A stretch of 52,832 nucleotides of DNA. Origin: Paracoccaceae bacterium (lineage in GTDB: Bacteria; Pseudomonadota; Alphaproteobacteria; Rhodobacterales; Rhodobacteraceae). The translations under genes were made by a program, and so were the position numbers. The stretch lies in NCBI GenBank assembly GCA_022824005.1, contig JAJEBG010000047.1, positions 1 to 52,832 of the forward strand. Reading direction: 5' to 3'. Numbering within the stretch: the first letter of the stretch is position 1; each line of letters begins with the position of its first letter. The notes under the pieces were generated by a model. That model was not told the origin of the DNA, ran no database searches, and was given only the letters and a program-made list of their open reading frames with translations. Shown here piece by piece: positions 28,122-37,400 of this stretch.

Positions 28122-30788
28122 ATGTTTGGAATGACACATATCGCCCGCAAGGTATTCGGCTCACCGAATGATCGGCAAATCAAGTCGATTCACTCAATCA
28201 TTTCGGCCGTGAACGAATTGGAAAATCAGTTCGAGAGTCTCTCTGATGCGGAAATGATTGCCAGAACGGAAGATTTACGGGCAAGAGCCACCAATGGCGA
28301 AGACCTCGACGCCCTACTCCCTGAAGCTTTTGCCAATGTCCGTGAAGCGGGAAAGCGTGCCTTGGGCTTGCGTATCTTCGACGTCCAACTGATTGGCGGC
28401 GTCTTTCTGCATCGTGGTGATATTGCCGAAATGAAAACCGGCGAGGGGAAGACATTGGTCGCGACTCTTCCAGCTTATCTCAACGCCCTCACCGGCGATG
28501 GCGTCCATATTGTGACCGTGAACGAATATCTGGCCCGTCGGGATTCAGAATGGATGCGATCTGTTTACAACGCGTTGGGGATATCAGTTGCTGTGCTCGA
28601 GTCGCAATCGGCCGGTGGCGACAAACGCGCCGCTTACGGCGCCGATGTCACGTATGGCACCAATAATGAGTTTGGTTTTGACTATTTGCGTGACAATATG
28701 GCCAACGATATCAAATCAATGGCACAGCGAGGCCATCATTATGCGATCGTCGATGAAGTCGACTCGATCCTCATTGACGAAGCGCGAACGCCATTGATTA
28801 TTTCCGGTCCATCACAAGATCGCTCAGAACTCTATAGCAGTGTCGATTCCATCATTCCTGACCTTGAAGACAAACATTACACCTTGGACGAAAAAACGCG
28901 TAATGTCACCTTTACCGATGAAGGAAATGATTTCATTGAAAGTAAGCTTCGTGAAGCCGAAATATTGCCAGAGGATCAAACGCTTTATGACCCCGAATCG
29001 ACAACCATCGTTCATCACATCACACAAGCTTTAAGGGCGCACAAAAATTACCACCGTGATAAGGATTACATTGTCCGCAAAGACGAAATTGTCCTGATTG
29101 ACGAGTTTACCGGTCGTATGATGGCTGGGCGGCGATTGAGCGAAGGTCTTCATCAAGCCATTGAGGCCAAAGAAAAGGTGGCCATTCAGCCTGAAAATGT
29201 GACCCTCGCGTCCATCACATTTCAAAATTATTTTCGCCTCTATGGAAAGCTCGCCGGCATGACCGGGACGGCGGCCACAGAAAGCGAGGAGTTCGCCGAA
29301 ATCTATGGATTGGGCGTGGTCGAAATTCCGACCAACGAACCGGTCGCAAGAATTGATGAGGATGACCAGGTTTTCCGAACCGGTGCCGAAAAACATCAGG
29401 CGATCATGCAATCTATCCAAGAAGCCCATTCAAAAAAACAGCCCGTTCTCGTTGGAACCACCTCAATTGACAAATCTGAAATGATCTCTGAGCTTCTCAA
29501 AAAGGGGGGCATCAAGCACAATGTGTTGAATGCCCGCCACCATGAGCAAGAGGCCAAGATTATTGCCGAAGCGGGCTGTCCGGGCGCTGTGACCATAGCC
29601 ACCAACATGGCCGGGCGAGGGACAGACATCCAGCTCGGTGGAAATGTCGATATGCGGCTGTCCGAAATTGTCAAAGATGGTGCTGATGGCACAGCTGAAG
29701 AGCACCGCGCAAAAATTGAAGCCGAAGTCGCGGCGGCGCGTCAGCAAGTTCTTGATTCTGGCGGTTTGTATGTCTTGGCAACAGAGCGGCATGAATCGCG
29801 GCGGATTGACAACCAATTGAGAGGCCGTTCTGGCCGTCAGGGCGATCCGGGCTTGTCGCGCTTTTTCCTATCGCTTGAAGATGACTTGATGCGTATTTTT
29901 GGTTCCGACAAACTCGACAAAATGTTGCAACGGCTAGGACTTGAGGAGGGCGAAGCCATTGTTCATCCTTGGGTGAACAAATCTCTGGAAAAAGCTCAGA
30001 GCAAGGTCGAGTCCCGCAATTTTGAAATCCGCAAACAATTGCTGAAATTCGACGATGTGATGAATGATCAGAGGAAAGTGATCTTTGATCAGCGCCTGGA
30101 AATTATGGAGTCGAGTGATGTCTCGGAAGTAGTCAAAGATATGCGCCATGAATTGATTGACGAACTTGTCTCCACCTGCATGCCGCCAAAATCCTTTGCC
30201 GAGCAATGGGAGATGGAACGGTTAGAAGAGCAAGTCCGTACGTCTCTTGGAATCGATGAACCGATCGCTTCGTGGGGGGATGAAGAGGGACTCGATGATG
30301 AGACCGTCCTCACGCGCCTCTACGATCTCTCGGACGAGTTCTTGGCCCGCAAGACAGTTGAATTTGGCAATGAATCCATGCGCTCGGCCGAAAAATATGT
30401 CCTCCTCCATACGGTCGACAAAAAATGGCGGGAACATTTGGTGACGCTTGAGCATCTTCGCTCGGTCATTGGTTTTCGTGGTTATGCTCAACGTGACCCG
30501 CTCAATGAGTTCAAGAGTGAGGCCTTTACGCTCTTTGAGAGTTTATTGAACTCGTTGCGTGTTGATGTGTCTTCACAAATCAGCCGATTGCGCCCGCTCA
30601 CGCCGGAAGAACAACAGGAGTTGCTCGAAAAAATGGCGGCGCAGCGGGCGGCTGCTCTCAACTCTGCAACCCAGAACCAACAACCGGCGGCCGCCCAAAC
30701 CACACAACAAACGCCGCCGGGCCGCAACAGCCCTTGTTCATGTGGTTCAGGGAAGAAATTCAAACATTGTTGTGGTCGCCGCCACTGA
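28122..30788 (+). CDS. secA: Preprotein translocase ATPase SecA
   Basis: An 888-residue motor that drives protein export through SecYEG. Walker A MKTGEGKT is at residues 104-111. Other motifs are [20 protein letters not shown] (DEVD box), the [11 protein letters not shown] segment and the helicase motif [13 protein letters not shown]. The C-terminal SEC-C zinc site is [20 protein letters not shown], which binds SecB and lipids. ATG 28122 is chosen because [18 protein letters not shown] is the usual SecA N-terminus; the frame is open 16 codons further. It is essential, so its location between two IS remnants is notable. Confidence 0.96.
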   Translation: MFGMTHIARKVFGSPNDRQIKSIHSIISAVNELENQFESLSDAEMIARTEDLRARATNGEDLDALLPEAFANVREAGKRALGLRIFDVQLIGGVFLHRGDIAEMKTGEGKTLVATLPAYLNALTGDGVHIVTVNEYLARRDSEWMRSVYNALGISVAVLESQSAGGDKRAAYGADVTYGTNNEFGFDYLRDNMANDIKSMAQRGHHYAIVDEVDSILIDEARTPLIISGPSQDRSELYSSVDSIIPDLEDKHYTLDEKTRNVTFTDEGNDFIESKLREAEILPEDQTLYDPESTTIVHHITQALRAHKNYHRDKDYIVRKDEIVLIDEFTGRMMAGRRLSEGLHQAIEAKEKVAIQPENVTLASITFQNYFRLYGKLAGMTGTAATESEEFAEIYGLGVVEIPTNEPVARIDEDDQVFRTGAEKHQAIMQSIQEAHSKKQPVLVGTTSIDKSEMISELLKKGGIKHNVLNARHHEQEAKIIAEAGCPGAVTIATNMAGRGTDIQLGGNVDMRLSEIVKDGADGTAEEHRAKIEAEVAAARQQVLDSGGLYVLATERHESRRIDNQLRGRSGRQGDPGLSRFFLSLEDDLMRIFGSDKLDKMLQRLGLEEGEAIVHPWVNKSLEKAQSKVESRNFEIRKQLLKFDDVMNDQRKVIFDQRLEIMESSDVSEVVKDMRHELIDELVSTCMPPKSFAEQWEMERLEEQVRTSLGIDEPIASWGDEEGLDDETVLTRLYDLSDEFLARKTVEFGNESMRSAEKYVLLHTVDKKWREHLVTLEHLRSVIGFRGYAQRDPLNEFKSEAFTLFESLLNSLRVDVSSQISRLRPLTPEEQQELLEKMAAQRAAALNSATQNQQPAAAQTTQQTPPGRNSPCSCGSGKKFKHCCGRRH

Positions 30789-30796
30789 GTCTTCTT

Positions 30797-31531
30797 TTAA
30801 CCCGATATATAATCAGCAAAAGTGTGACGAATTTCGGCCATTGTTGCCTTCACTTGGTGCTCATCCTTTGATCGGACCACAATATTGACGCCGAAGCGAC
30901 CGTCTTTGCGAAAGGGGTAAGAGCCGATCTGGACCTTATCAAATCCTTCCGCGATTTGACTTAATCGCACCGCGAGTTCACCCTCAACTGTATTGATCTC
31001 AATACTCTCGCTGATCAACGGCAAGCCAGCGGGCAAACGAGCGAGCAAACCTTCAAGCATTGAAACAAAAATCTTTGGGACACCGGCCATGACATGGACA
31101 TTCCCCAATGAAAAGCCGGGAGCCGCCGATACCGGATTCAAAATCAATTCCGCCCCGTCGGGAATGCGTGCCATACGAAGCCGCGCCGCGTTTAGTGTGA
31201 GACCATATTCATCGCAGCGCGCCTTAATCAGATTTCGGGCATCATCGCGCACCGCAATATTGACACCAAAAGCCGCCGCCACAGCTTCCGCGGTCACATC
31301 GTCATGGGTTGGCCCAATACCACCACTGGTGAAGACATGATCAAAACTCTTTCGTAACTCATTAACAGAAGCCACAATATGGTCAGGGCGGTCTGTGATG
31401 ATGCGCACTTCCAAGAGATCAATACCCTGTTCGGTGAGGCAATTGGCCAAATGATACATATTGGCATCGCGAGTGCGGCCCGACAAAACTTCATCGCCGA
31501 TGACAAGCATGGCAGCAGTTGGATTATTCAC
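30797..31531 (-). CDS. CinA N-terminal domain / molybdopterin-binding-like protein
   Basis: A 244-residue protein with only the MoCF_biosynth-like domain of CinA: TAAMLVIGDEVLSGRTRDAN at the start, then FDHVFTSGGIGPTHDDVTAE, LNPVSAAPGFSLGNVHVMAGVP and IGSYPFRKDGRFGVNIVVRS. It lacks the C-terminal nicotinamide amidase domain. Family members are annotated as competence/damage-inducible or pyrophosphatase proteins. I prefer GTG 31531, preceded by AGGA at six bases, over a GTG at 31591. Convergent with secA, with eight bases between stops. Confidence 0.85.
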   Translation of the reverse strand: MNNPTAAMLVIGDEVLSGRTRDANMYHLANCLTEQGIDLLEVRIITDRPDHIVASVNELRKSFDHVFTSGGIGPTHDDVTAEAVAAAFGVNIAVRDDARNLIKARCDEYGLTLNAARLRMARIPDGAELILNPVSAAPGFSLGNVHVMAGVPKIFVSMLEGLLARLPAGLPLISESIEINTVEGELAVRLSQIAEGFDKVQIGSYPFRKDGRFGVNIVVRSKDEHQVKATMAEIRHTFADYISG

Positions 31532-31653
31532 ATCTCGTCCTGACAAGTGGCCCCGAGCTTTCGCATAACGCAAATCTTTCGCGTTTTCCACTCCCCGTTC
31601 GATCCCTCTGCGAGGCCTTCATTCTTTGACAATTCGAGGCATTGATCTCATCA

Positions 31654-32523
31654 TCAACGGCGAGCCGAAGCCTGCATATACAGCGGGCCTCCTTCTTGAT
31701 AAGCGTAGAGACTCAAACCACCACTCTCTTGAGCGGCGGAGAATTTGACCCTCTGACCACTGAAAGCCGGCGATGAAGCACGGTATTCAAATGTCTTGAA
31801 GTCTCCTCCGACCTTGACAGCCACTTGCGCGAGCAAGGTCGCCAACAATGGGCCATGGACAACAAGTGAAGGGTAGCCCGCCGAGTGTCGGCAATAGTCG
31901 ACATCGTAGTGAATCCGGTGGCTATTGAATGTCAGCGCCGAATAACGAAAAAGCATCACCTCATCGAACGTCATTTCAAGTTGACATTCGGCCCCCGCCG
32001 GCAACTCAAATAGTTTGTTATTGATCTTCCCGCGCTGCGCCTCACGATAGACCAATTGTTGTCGCTCAACGATCGCCAGCCCACTCTGCAAAATATCGTG
32101 TCGGATGGTCAATAATTTCAGTGCGCCTGAACGTCCTTGTTTCTCTTCCAATTTCTCAACCGTTGAGTATCGTGTCATCACTTCGCCAATTACGATCGGT
32201 TTTTTGATGTCGAGACGTCCAGCCGCCCACATCCTTTGATCCATGTGAAGGTCGGGAAGAAAGCCTCCCGGTTTCCGATGACCATCCTCACCAGTTTCTG
32301 CTGGGCGCACGGCTTCCCAGCAGTAAATCCAATGCCAAAAGGGCGGCAATGGAGAGCCCAAAACCGGCATCTTTCCGTGACCATCTAGAGCGGAGTGAAG
32401 CATTGCCGCGCGGGCCGGATCCATCACATCAACGCGGAGAATTGATGGTTTATCTGATATATCCAAATGCGTCTCCCAAATGACTTTGATCTCTAGCGTG
32501 ACAGAGAAGACTTTTACAATCAA
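31654..32523 (-). CDS. HTD2/MaoC-like acyl-CoA hydratase (mesaconyl-/itaconyl-CoA hydratase type)
   Basis: A 289-residue double hot-dog protein of the FAS1-like/HTD2 dehydratase family. The second half has the hydratase-2 motif RYSALTFNSHRIHYDVDYCR followed by YPSLVVHGPLLATLLAQ. The N-terminal half has the substrate-side PPFWHWIYCWEA and GFLPDLHMDQRMWAAGRL blocks typical of mesaconyl-C4-CoA or itaconyl-CoA hydratases. The start is a TTG, the only in-frame option near the expected position. The natural substrate is not certain and no partner CoA genes adjoin. Confidence 0.8.
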   Translation of the reverse strand: MIVKVFSVTLEIKVIWETHLDISDKPSILRVDVMDPARAAMLHSALDGHGKMPVLGSPLPPFWHWIYCWEAVRPAETGEDGHRKPGGFLPDLHMDQRMWAAGRLDIKKPIVIGEVMTRYSTVEKLEEKQGRSGALKLLTIRHDILQSGLAIVERQQLVYREAQRGKINNKLFELPAGAECQLEMTFDEVMLFRYSALTFNSHRIHYDVDYCRHSAGYPSLVVHGPLLATLLAQVAVKVGGDFKTFEYRASSPAFSGQRVKFSAAQESGGLSLYAYQEGGPLYMQASARR

Positions 32524-32712
32524 GCCTTCTCACAATGCGGCCATCAAAACCTCAAACTCAATAGTGCGGCCGAACCCCTGAGAAATCATGGGACACCCGT
32601 GTCTTGGTTAACGATAAAGAGGCTCAAATATTCCACAAGAGCTTCGATTGTGAACGCCATCAAACCCAAATAGAATCAATATATTGAATTGATCGGAAAG
32701 GACTTGGGCTTC

Positions 32713-33669
32713 ATGAGAAAGCATCGCATCGGTGACACGGGTCTTGAGGTTTCAGAGATTTGCTTCGGCACTGCCGTATTGGGTGATATGCCAGAGGCTT
32801 TTCCCTATTCAGTTGAAGAAAAACGTGCTCTTGAGACATTACTTGCGATCTTTGAATGTCAGGAGGTTAACTTCCTTGATACATCAAGAAATTATGGTTT
32901 CGGCCGCAGTGAAGAACGGATTGGAAAGGCCATCCGAGACCGGGGCGGATTGCCTGACGATTTTGTTGTCGCGACCAAATTGGACCGCGACTTTGAAACC
33001 AATCGCTTTGACGCAAGCCGAGCTCGACAATCGCTCGAAGACAGTTTGAAAGCGTTGGGTTTGGATCGTGTCCATATCCTCCACTTTCATGATCCCGAAC
33101 ATGCCCGTGATATGAATGAAATAACCAAGAGCGGCGGGGCCATCGACGAGATGTTCAAAATGAAGGAAGAAGGTTTAGCCGATGCCGTGGGTCTCGCGAT
33201 GGGGCAATTGGACATCATGTTTCCACTGCTTAAACATTACCCGTTTGATGTGTTGATCAATCATAACCGGTTCAATCCGCTCAACCGAACCGCTGACAAA
33301 ATGTATGATTTTGCACAGAATGCCAGCATGGCGATTTTCAATGCCGCGCCTTATGCTGGCGGTATTCTCGCCAAAGGCAGCGCAGTCATGCCACGGATCA
33401 CTTATCAAGACGTGGAAGCGGCAGAACTCGAACCCGTGCGCCATTTAGAAGCTATTTGTGCGAGAGTTGGCGTATCGCCCGCCGCCGTGGCGCTGCAATT
33501 TTCCATGCGCGATCCCCGTATCATTTCAACCATAGTGGGTGTTTCAAAGCCCGAGCGAGTCCAACAGACACTTAAATTTGCCAGTGAGAAAATTCCACAT
33601 GAACTCTGGGATGAGATCGCCGACCTCTCCACCGCCGATCAAGATCCTGAAACTCGACAAAAAATTTGA
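32713..33669 (+). CDS. Aldo/keto reductase, aldose 1-dehydrogenase-like
   Basis: A 318-residue TIM-barrel oxidoreductase. The catalytic tetrad can be placed in NFLDTSRNYGFGRSEERIG (Asp, Tyr), VVATKLDRD (Lys) and ILHFHDPEHA (His). The subgroup resembles D-threo-aldose 1-dehydrogenase or fucose dehydrogenase, which oxidise sugars to lactones. ATG 32713 has GGAAAGGA 12 bases upstream; the frame is open from a TTG at 32689. It could supply the aldonate for the dehydratase at 25999, though they are not in one operon. Confidence 0.85.
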   Translation: MRKHRIGDTGLEVSEICFGTAVLGDMPEAFPYSVEEKRALETLLAIFECQEVNFLDTSRNYGFGRSEERIGKAIRDRGGLPDDFVVATKLDRDFETNRFDASRARQSLEDSLKALGLDRVHILHFHDPEHARDMNEITKSGGAIDEMFKMKEEGLADAVGLAMGQLDIMFPLLKHYPFDVLINHNRFNPLNRTADKMYDFAQNASMAIFNAAPYAGGILAKGSAVMPRITYQDVEAAELEPVRHLEAICARVGVSPAAVALQFSMRDPRIISTIVGVSKPERVQQTLKFASEKIPHELWDEIADLSTADQDPETRQKI

Positions 33670-33705
33670 GCCCTGAGGGGCACAAACGACCGAATTATCG
33701 GCCCG

Positions 33706-34329
33706 TCACTCTTCTTTTTGACCGCTATTCCCTGTTGCCAAGTCGGCATCGGCAACTCGGGGTACAATCTGCCAAACGGCCGTCAGAAAATCTTTGCAAT
33801 TGCGATTCTTGATTTTGACTTCGGTCACACCAAGATGGTTGAGTCTGAGATGTTCACGACTGTCTTCATGCATAAATTCGTCTTTGGGCAAAATTTCAAT
33901 ATGCAGAGTCTGAGCGCCGCCTATCTCATCAATCAAAGGCCTAACCTCGTCAATAAAACCCACGCCCGAGACAATCGAAATAGTGCCGCTCGCTTGATTA
34001 TTCATCACCCTCTCTTGTCCCTCACGCCCAAGGTAATCTTCACCCCAACTCTTTTTCATGATGGTCTCACTAAACATAATATAGGCATCCCTCGGGGTCA
34101 GTCCCCCAAATTGCTCTATTGGTTGATCTTTGCAATCCTCAAATTGCATCGGTGGTATATCACTTCCTAAGCCAAAATGTTCATGTGTGAGGCGCTTAAG
34201 CAAATTCGAGAGGGCAAAATGATCGGCACTCAACTCGTCAGCCAGACAACTGCCAGCCCGACTCTTGCCCGAACGGGGCGGGCCAGAAATCAGGACCAGC
34301 CAGTAGGGAAAGTATCGATGGGTTTTCAC
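33706..34329 (-). CDS. P-loop kinase resembling phage deoxynucleoside monophosphate kinase
   Basis: A 207-residue protein starting at GTG 34329, eight bases after AGGA; a TTG at 34386 is the alternative. Walker A is SGPPRSGKSRAG near residue 18. The order of features matches phage T4 gp1-type dNMP kinases: P-loop, a TPRDAYIMFSETIMKKSWGED helix, a strand IVSGVGFIDEVRPLIDEIGG with its acidic residue, then LHIEILPKDE and a final HLGVTEVKIKNR hairpin. The reaction would be phosphorylation of dNMPs. It is the last gene of the cassette with the helicase. Assignment is by pattern only. Confidence 0.6.
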   Translation of the reverse strand: MKTHRYFPYWLVLISGPPRSGKSRAGSCLADELSADHFALSNLLKRLTHEHFGLGSDIPPMQFEDCKDQPIEQFGGLTPRDAYIMFSETIMKKSWGEDYLGREGQERVMNNQASGTISIVSGVGFIDEVRPLIDEIGGAQTLHIEILPKDEFMHEDSREHLRLNHLGVTEVKIKNRNCKDFLTAVWQIVPRVADADLATGNSGQKEE

Positions 34330-34461
34330 CCTGTAAATCCTATTTTGCCGAGGCGGAAGCGGAGACAATGATCCTCTCTTCGACAAGCCAAGTCTCGGTT
34401 CAAGCGGGGATGGTGCCTCATAACCATGAAGTTTTGGTCACACCCCATTAAACGAATGAGA

Positions 34462-37400
34462 TCAACCTTCATTTTGGCGTAAGTCCTCGTGGATTCTCGT
34501 CATCATTTTTCTGTTTCTGCCATCGGTTCTGAGTATCGCAGAGCCGTCGTCGATAAATCTCTCAAAATGGTCAAGAAAATCGATCAGTTCAGAGGAGGAC
34601 TGGGACACATCAAGGGGCCGATCCTCAAGATTAAAGACCCCTTTTTCTTCAACAAACCGAGTATTCAGGAATAATTCTAAAAAATTGCCTTTTCGAATCC
34701 AAAACTGCGCCGGTCTCTGTTCAGTGGCGACATAAAAATAGATGTCAAAAAGCCACGCTTCACCTTGATTATCTTCTCTTCGAGTGGAGGTTCGACAATA
34801 GATGTTGATACTGCGCTCAAGTTGGTTTTCCTGAAGCCGAGTTAACATCGACTTGACATAATTTAGGGATGGAACCGCCATCGGAACATAGTCAAAATTT
34901 ACATTCTTGCGCGTGATGATAATGCCCCGTTGGATTTGTCCGGTGGTCTCACGATAAATTGACATGGCACCAAGCCTGTGCCTTCTCGCCGTCGCGATGG
35001 CATCAAGGAGATTGCCACTCAAAATCTGCACGGGATAACGTCGTTCAACACTTGTTTGTTGATTGAAGGTTCTGAGGTGCCGATCATTGCGTCCAAGCTC
35101 GAGTCCCGACAGAATACGCAGGCGATCTTGGTTCATATGCAGCAACTGGCTGACGGACACTGTTTCAGTTTTGCTGTGTCCCGGTGTGACGGTGCGCAAC
35201 TTGTAGGATTGGGGAAGCAGGGCATGTTTCTCTAGGGGTCGGATCAATTTAACAATCGTCCGAAGTCGGCCATCTCTGGAACCGTCTGGCCCATCAATCT
35301 GCACCACACGTCCCGGTTTGATGCTGCGAAGGGTTTCAATGAAACGTTTGAGCCGCATGAAACGTCGACGGAATTGATACGGTTGCAAATCGGGGGTTTG
35401 CATCGCCTGTTGAACGGTATCACCGGGCCGTACCAAATGGCTGAGGGAATCAGGAATGAGTGACTCTACAACCGCGGCGAGGGGCGCAAATCCTTCTGAA
35501 CCATCGGTGACAAGTGACTCATTGACCATTTGCAAGAGCATATCCCCGTCAATGGGGTCCTCGTTGATGTGGTGCGTGCCCGTCGAGATATACAATGGTG
35601 CCGAAAAGGCTGATTCTTCAGGATCATTGCGCTCAAATTGCAGGCCCGAAAACAGCATCTTTGATTTGATGTCGATCTCACCGGCCAACTCCTTCGGTTT
35701 GAGGGGGTTGGCATTGCGGCTTTCCAATTCTTCAATAATGGCTTCAAACTCAATGCGAATGAGGTCAATCAAATCCGTCTGTTCCTTTGCACTGAGAACC
35801 AACGAACGGGTCAGGGCACGGTTAGCCAAAAGATTGGAGGTGGAATTTGAGGCACCAGAATCGGTGATCGTAAACGCCGAAGTTGATGAATTGTCATCAT
35901 CGCCATCGTCCTCAACGAGATCGTCAAAACCCAATCGGCGAGCCATATCTGGATTGGTCCGCATCACGTGGCGGGTCGCCAAATCTCCAATCTTGTTGAG
36001 AAGATCCGGCACATCATCAATCAGCAAAGGGTGAGACCGATTGCCGTCGATGCTCGCGCCCATGGCACGCAATTTACGGTTGCGTTGCTGCAAGATTCGC
36101 ATTTCAGGAATGAGCCCCGTCATCACGGACACAATCCGAGGCCGAGCCACTTGTCCGAAGCGATTACTGCGCCCCTGTGCTTGAATATATTTGATGATGT
36201 CAAGCGGAGTCTCCATCTCAATGAGCGAGCGAGGACGTTGGTCCTTGAAGTCGGGTGAAGCATGATAGGAGCCCCCCGTGGCACCGGCTCGATTGAACAT
36301 TAAGACATCAATCTTGCCATCGTTGTAATCATTGACAATTTGGCGGCGATCAAGGTCAGCTCGGCGCACGATGTGACCTTCCTTGTAGGCGAGCGAACGA
36401 CCCGAGATTTCCCCAACTGTCAAACCACGAGCTTCAAGACCCTCAATCACCGCATCAAGAGGAGAAGCCGGTAAGTCTCTCGGCAAACCATCAATATATC
36501 TCTGGATTTCACGGTCGGAATCGGCAATTTCGGAATCCATTTCTCGAGCATCCGCCGGCTCTCCACCAAACTTAATGCGAAAGATCTGTTCGGAAACCCG
36601 TCTGACCTGATCCTGGAAATTCAGGGGGATTTCTGTGGTTTCACTGCCTCCCTCGGCGACTCTTTCAGTGAAAATACCTCCATAGGTTGAATGAAAGGTG
36701 ATCTGTGGTTTGCGTCCCTCATCGATTTCATTCATTGTCTCTTCAACCACTTGCTCCACTTTAATCGTATTGATCGTGAGACGGGCAAGATTGGCAAGCG
36801 GGCCATTGGCCATCGCCGAATGCTGGTATAAAACATTTGTCAGCGCACGGGCGCGGCGCTGGTCGACGCCATCAGCGAGCAACCGTTCAAAATGCAATGC
36901 GTAATCACGGCCTACCAAACTGCCCACCTTCAAGGCCGCGCCAAGCATCAACTCACTCAGTGGAGCAAACTGGTTCATGGTATTCTGATAGCGGCTCATC
37001 CGCGCATCATCAGGCAGACGAACAAGAAATTCGATATTGCTGAGCGCGTGGTCACGGCGCAAAAAGACTCCGTCTTCCGCCAACATCGTGGTGAAACATT
37101 CCTGTGCCGTCTCACCCCCTTTCTCTACACCTTCTAGAATCGCATTGACGCTACCATGTTTCCCTCTCGGGAGCAGCGGTTTGTAAAGATCAGCTCCCGA
37201 AGGGTCGCGCATTGGTGTCGCGGTGGCGTAAATGACATGATCCCGTCCCACTCGCTTGATGATTGAGCGGATGGCTTGACCCGTATTCGACTTTCTGTTC
37301 ACCGCATTATGCGACTCATCAAGAATCAGTAGGACTTGATTCTCACGCGTCGCATGTTTGGCCCATTCTCGACTCGCCGATTGATCAGCTTTGCCACTGA

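Noticed and set aside
33718-34170. 150-codon plus-strand frame
   Set aside because: It is antisense to the P-loop kinase-like gene, which has a Walker A motif and a good ribosome site.
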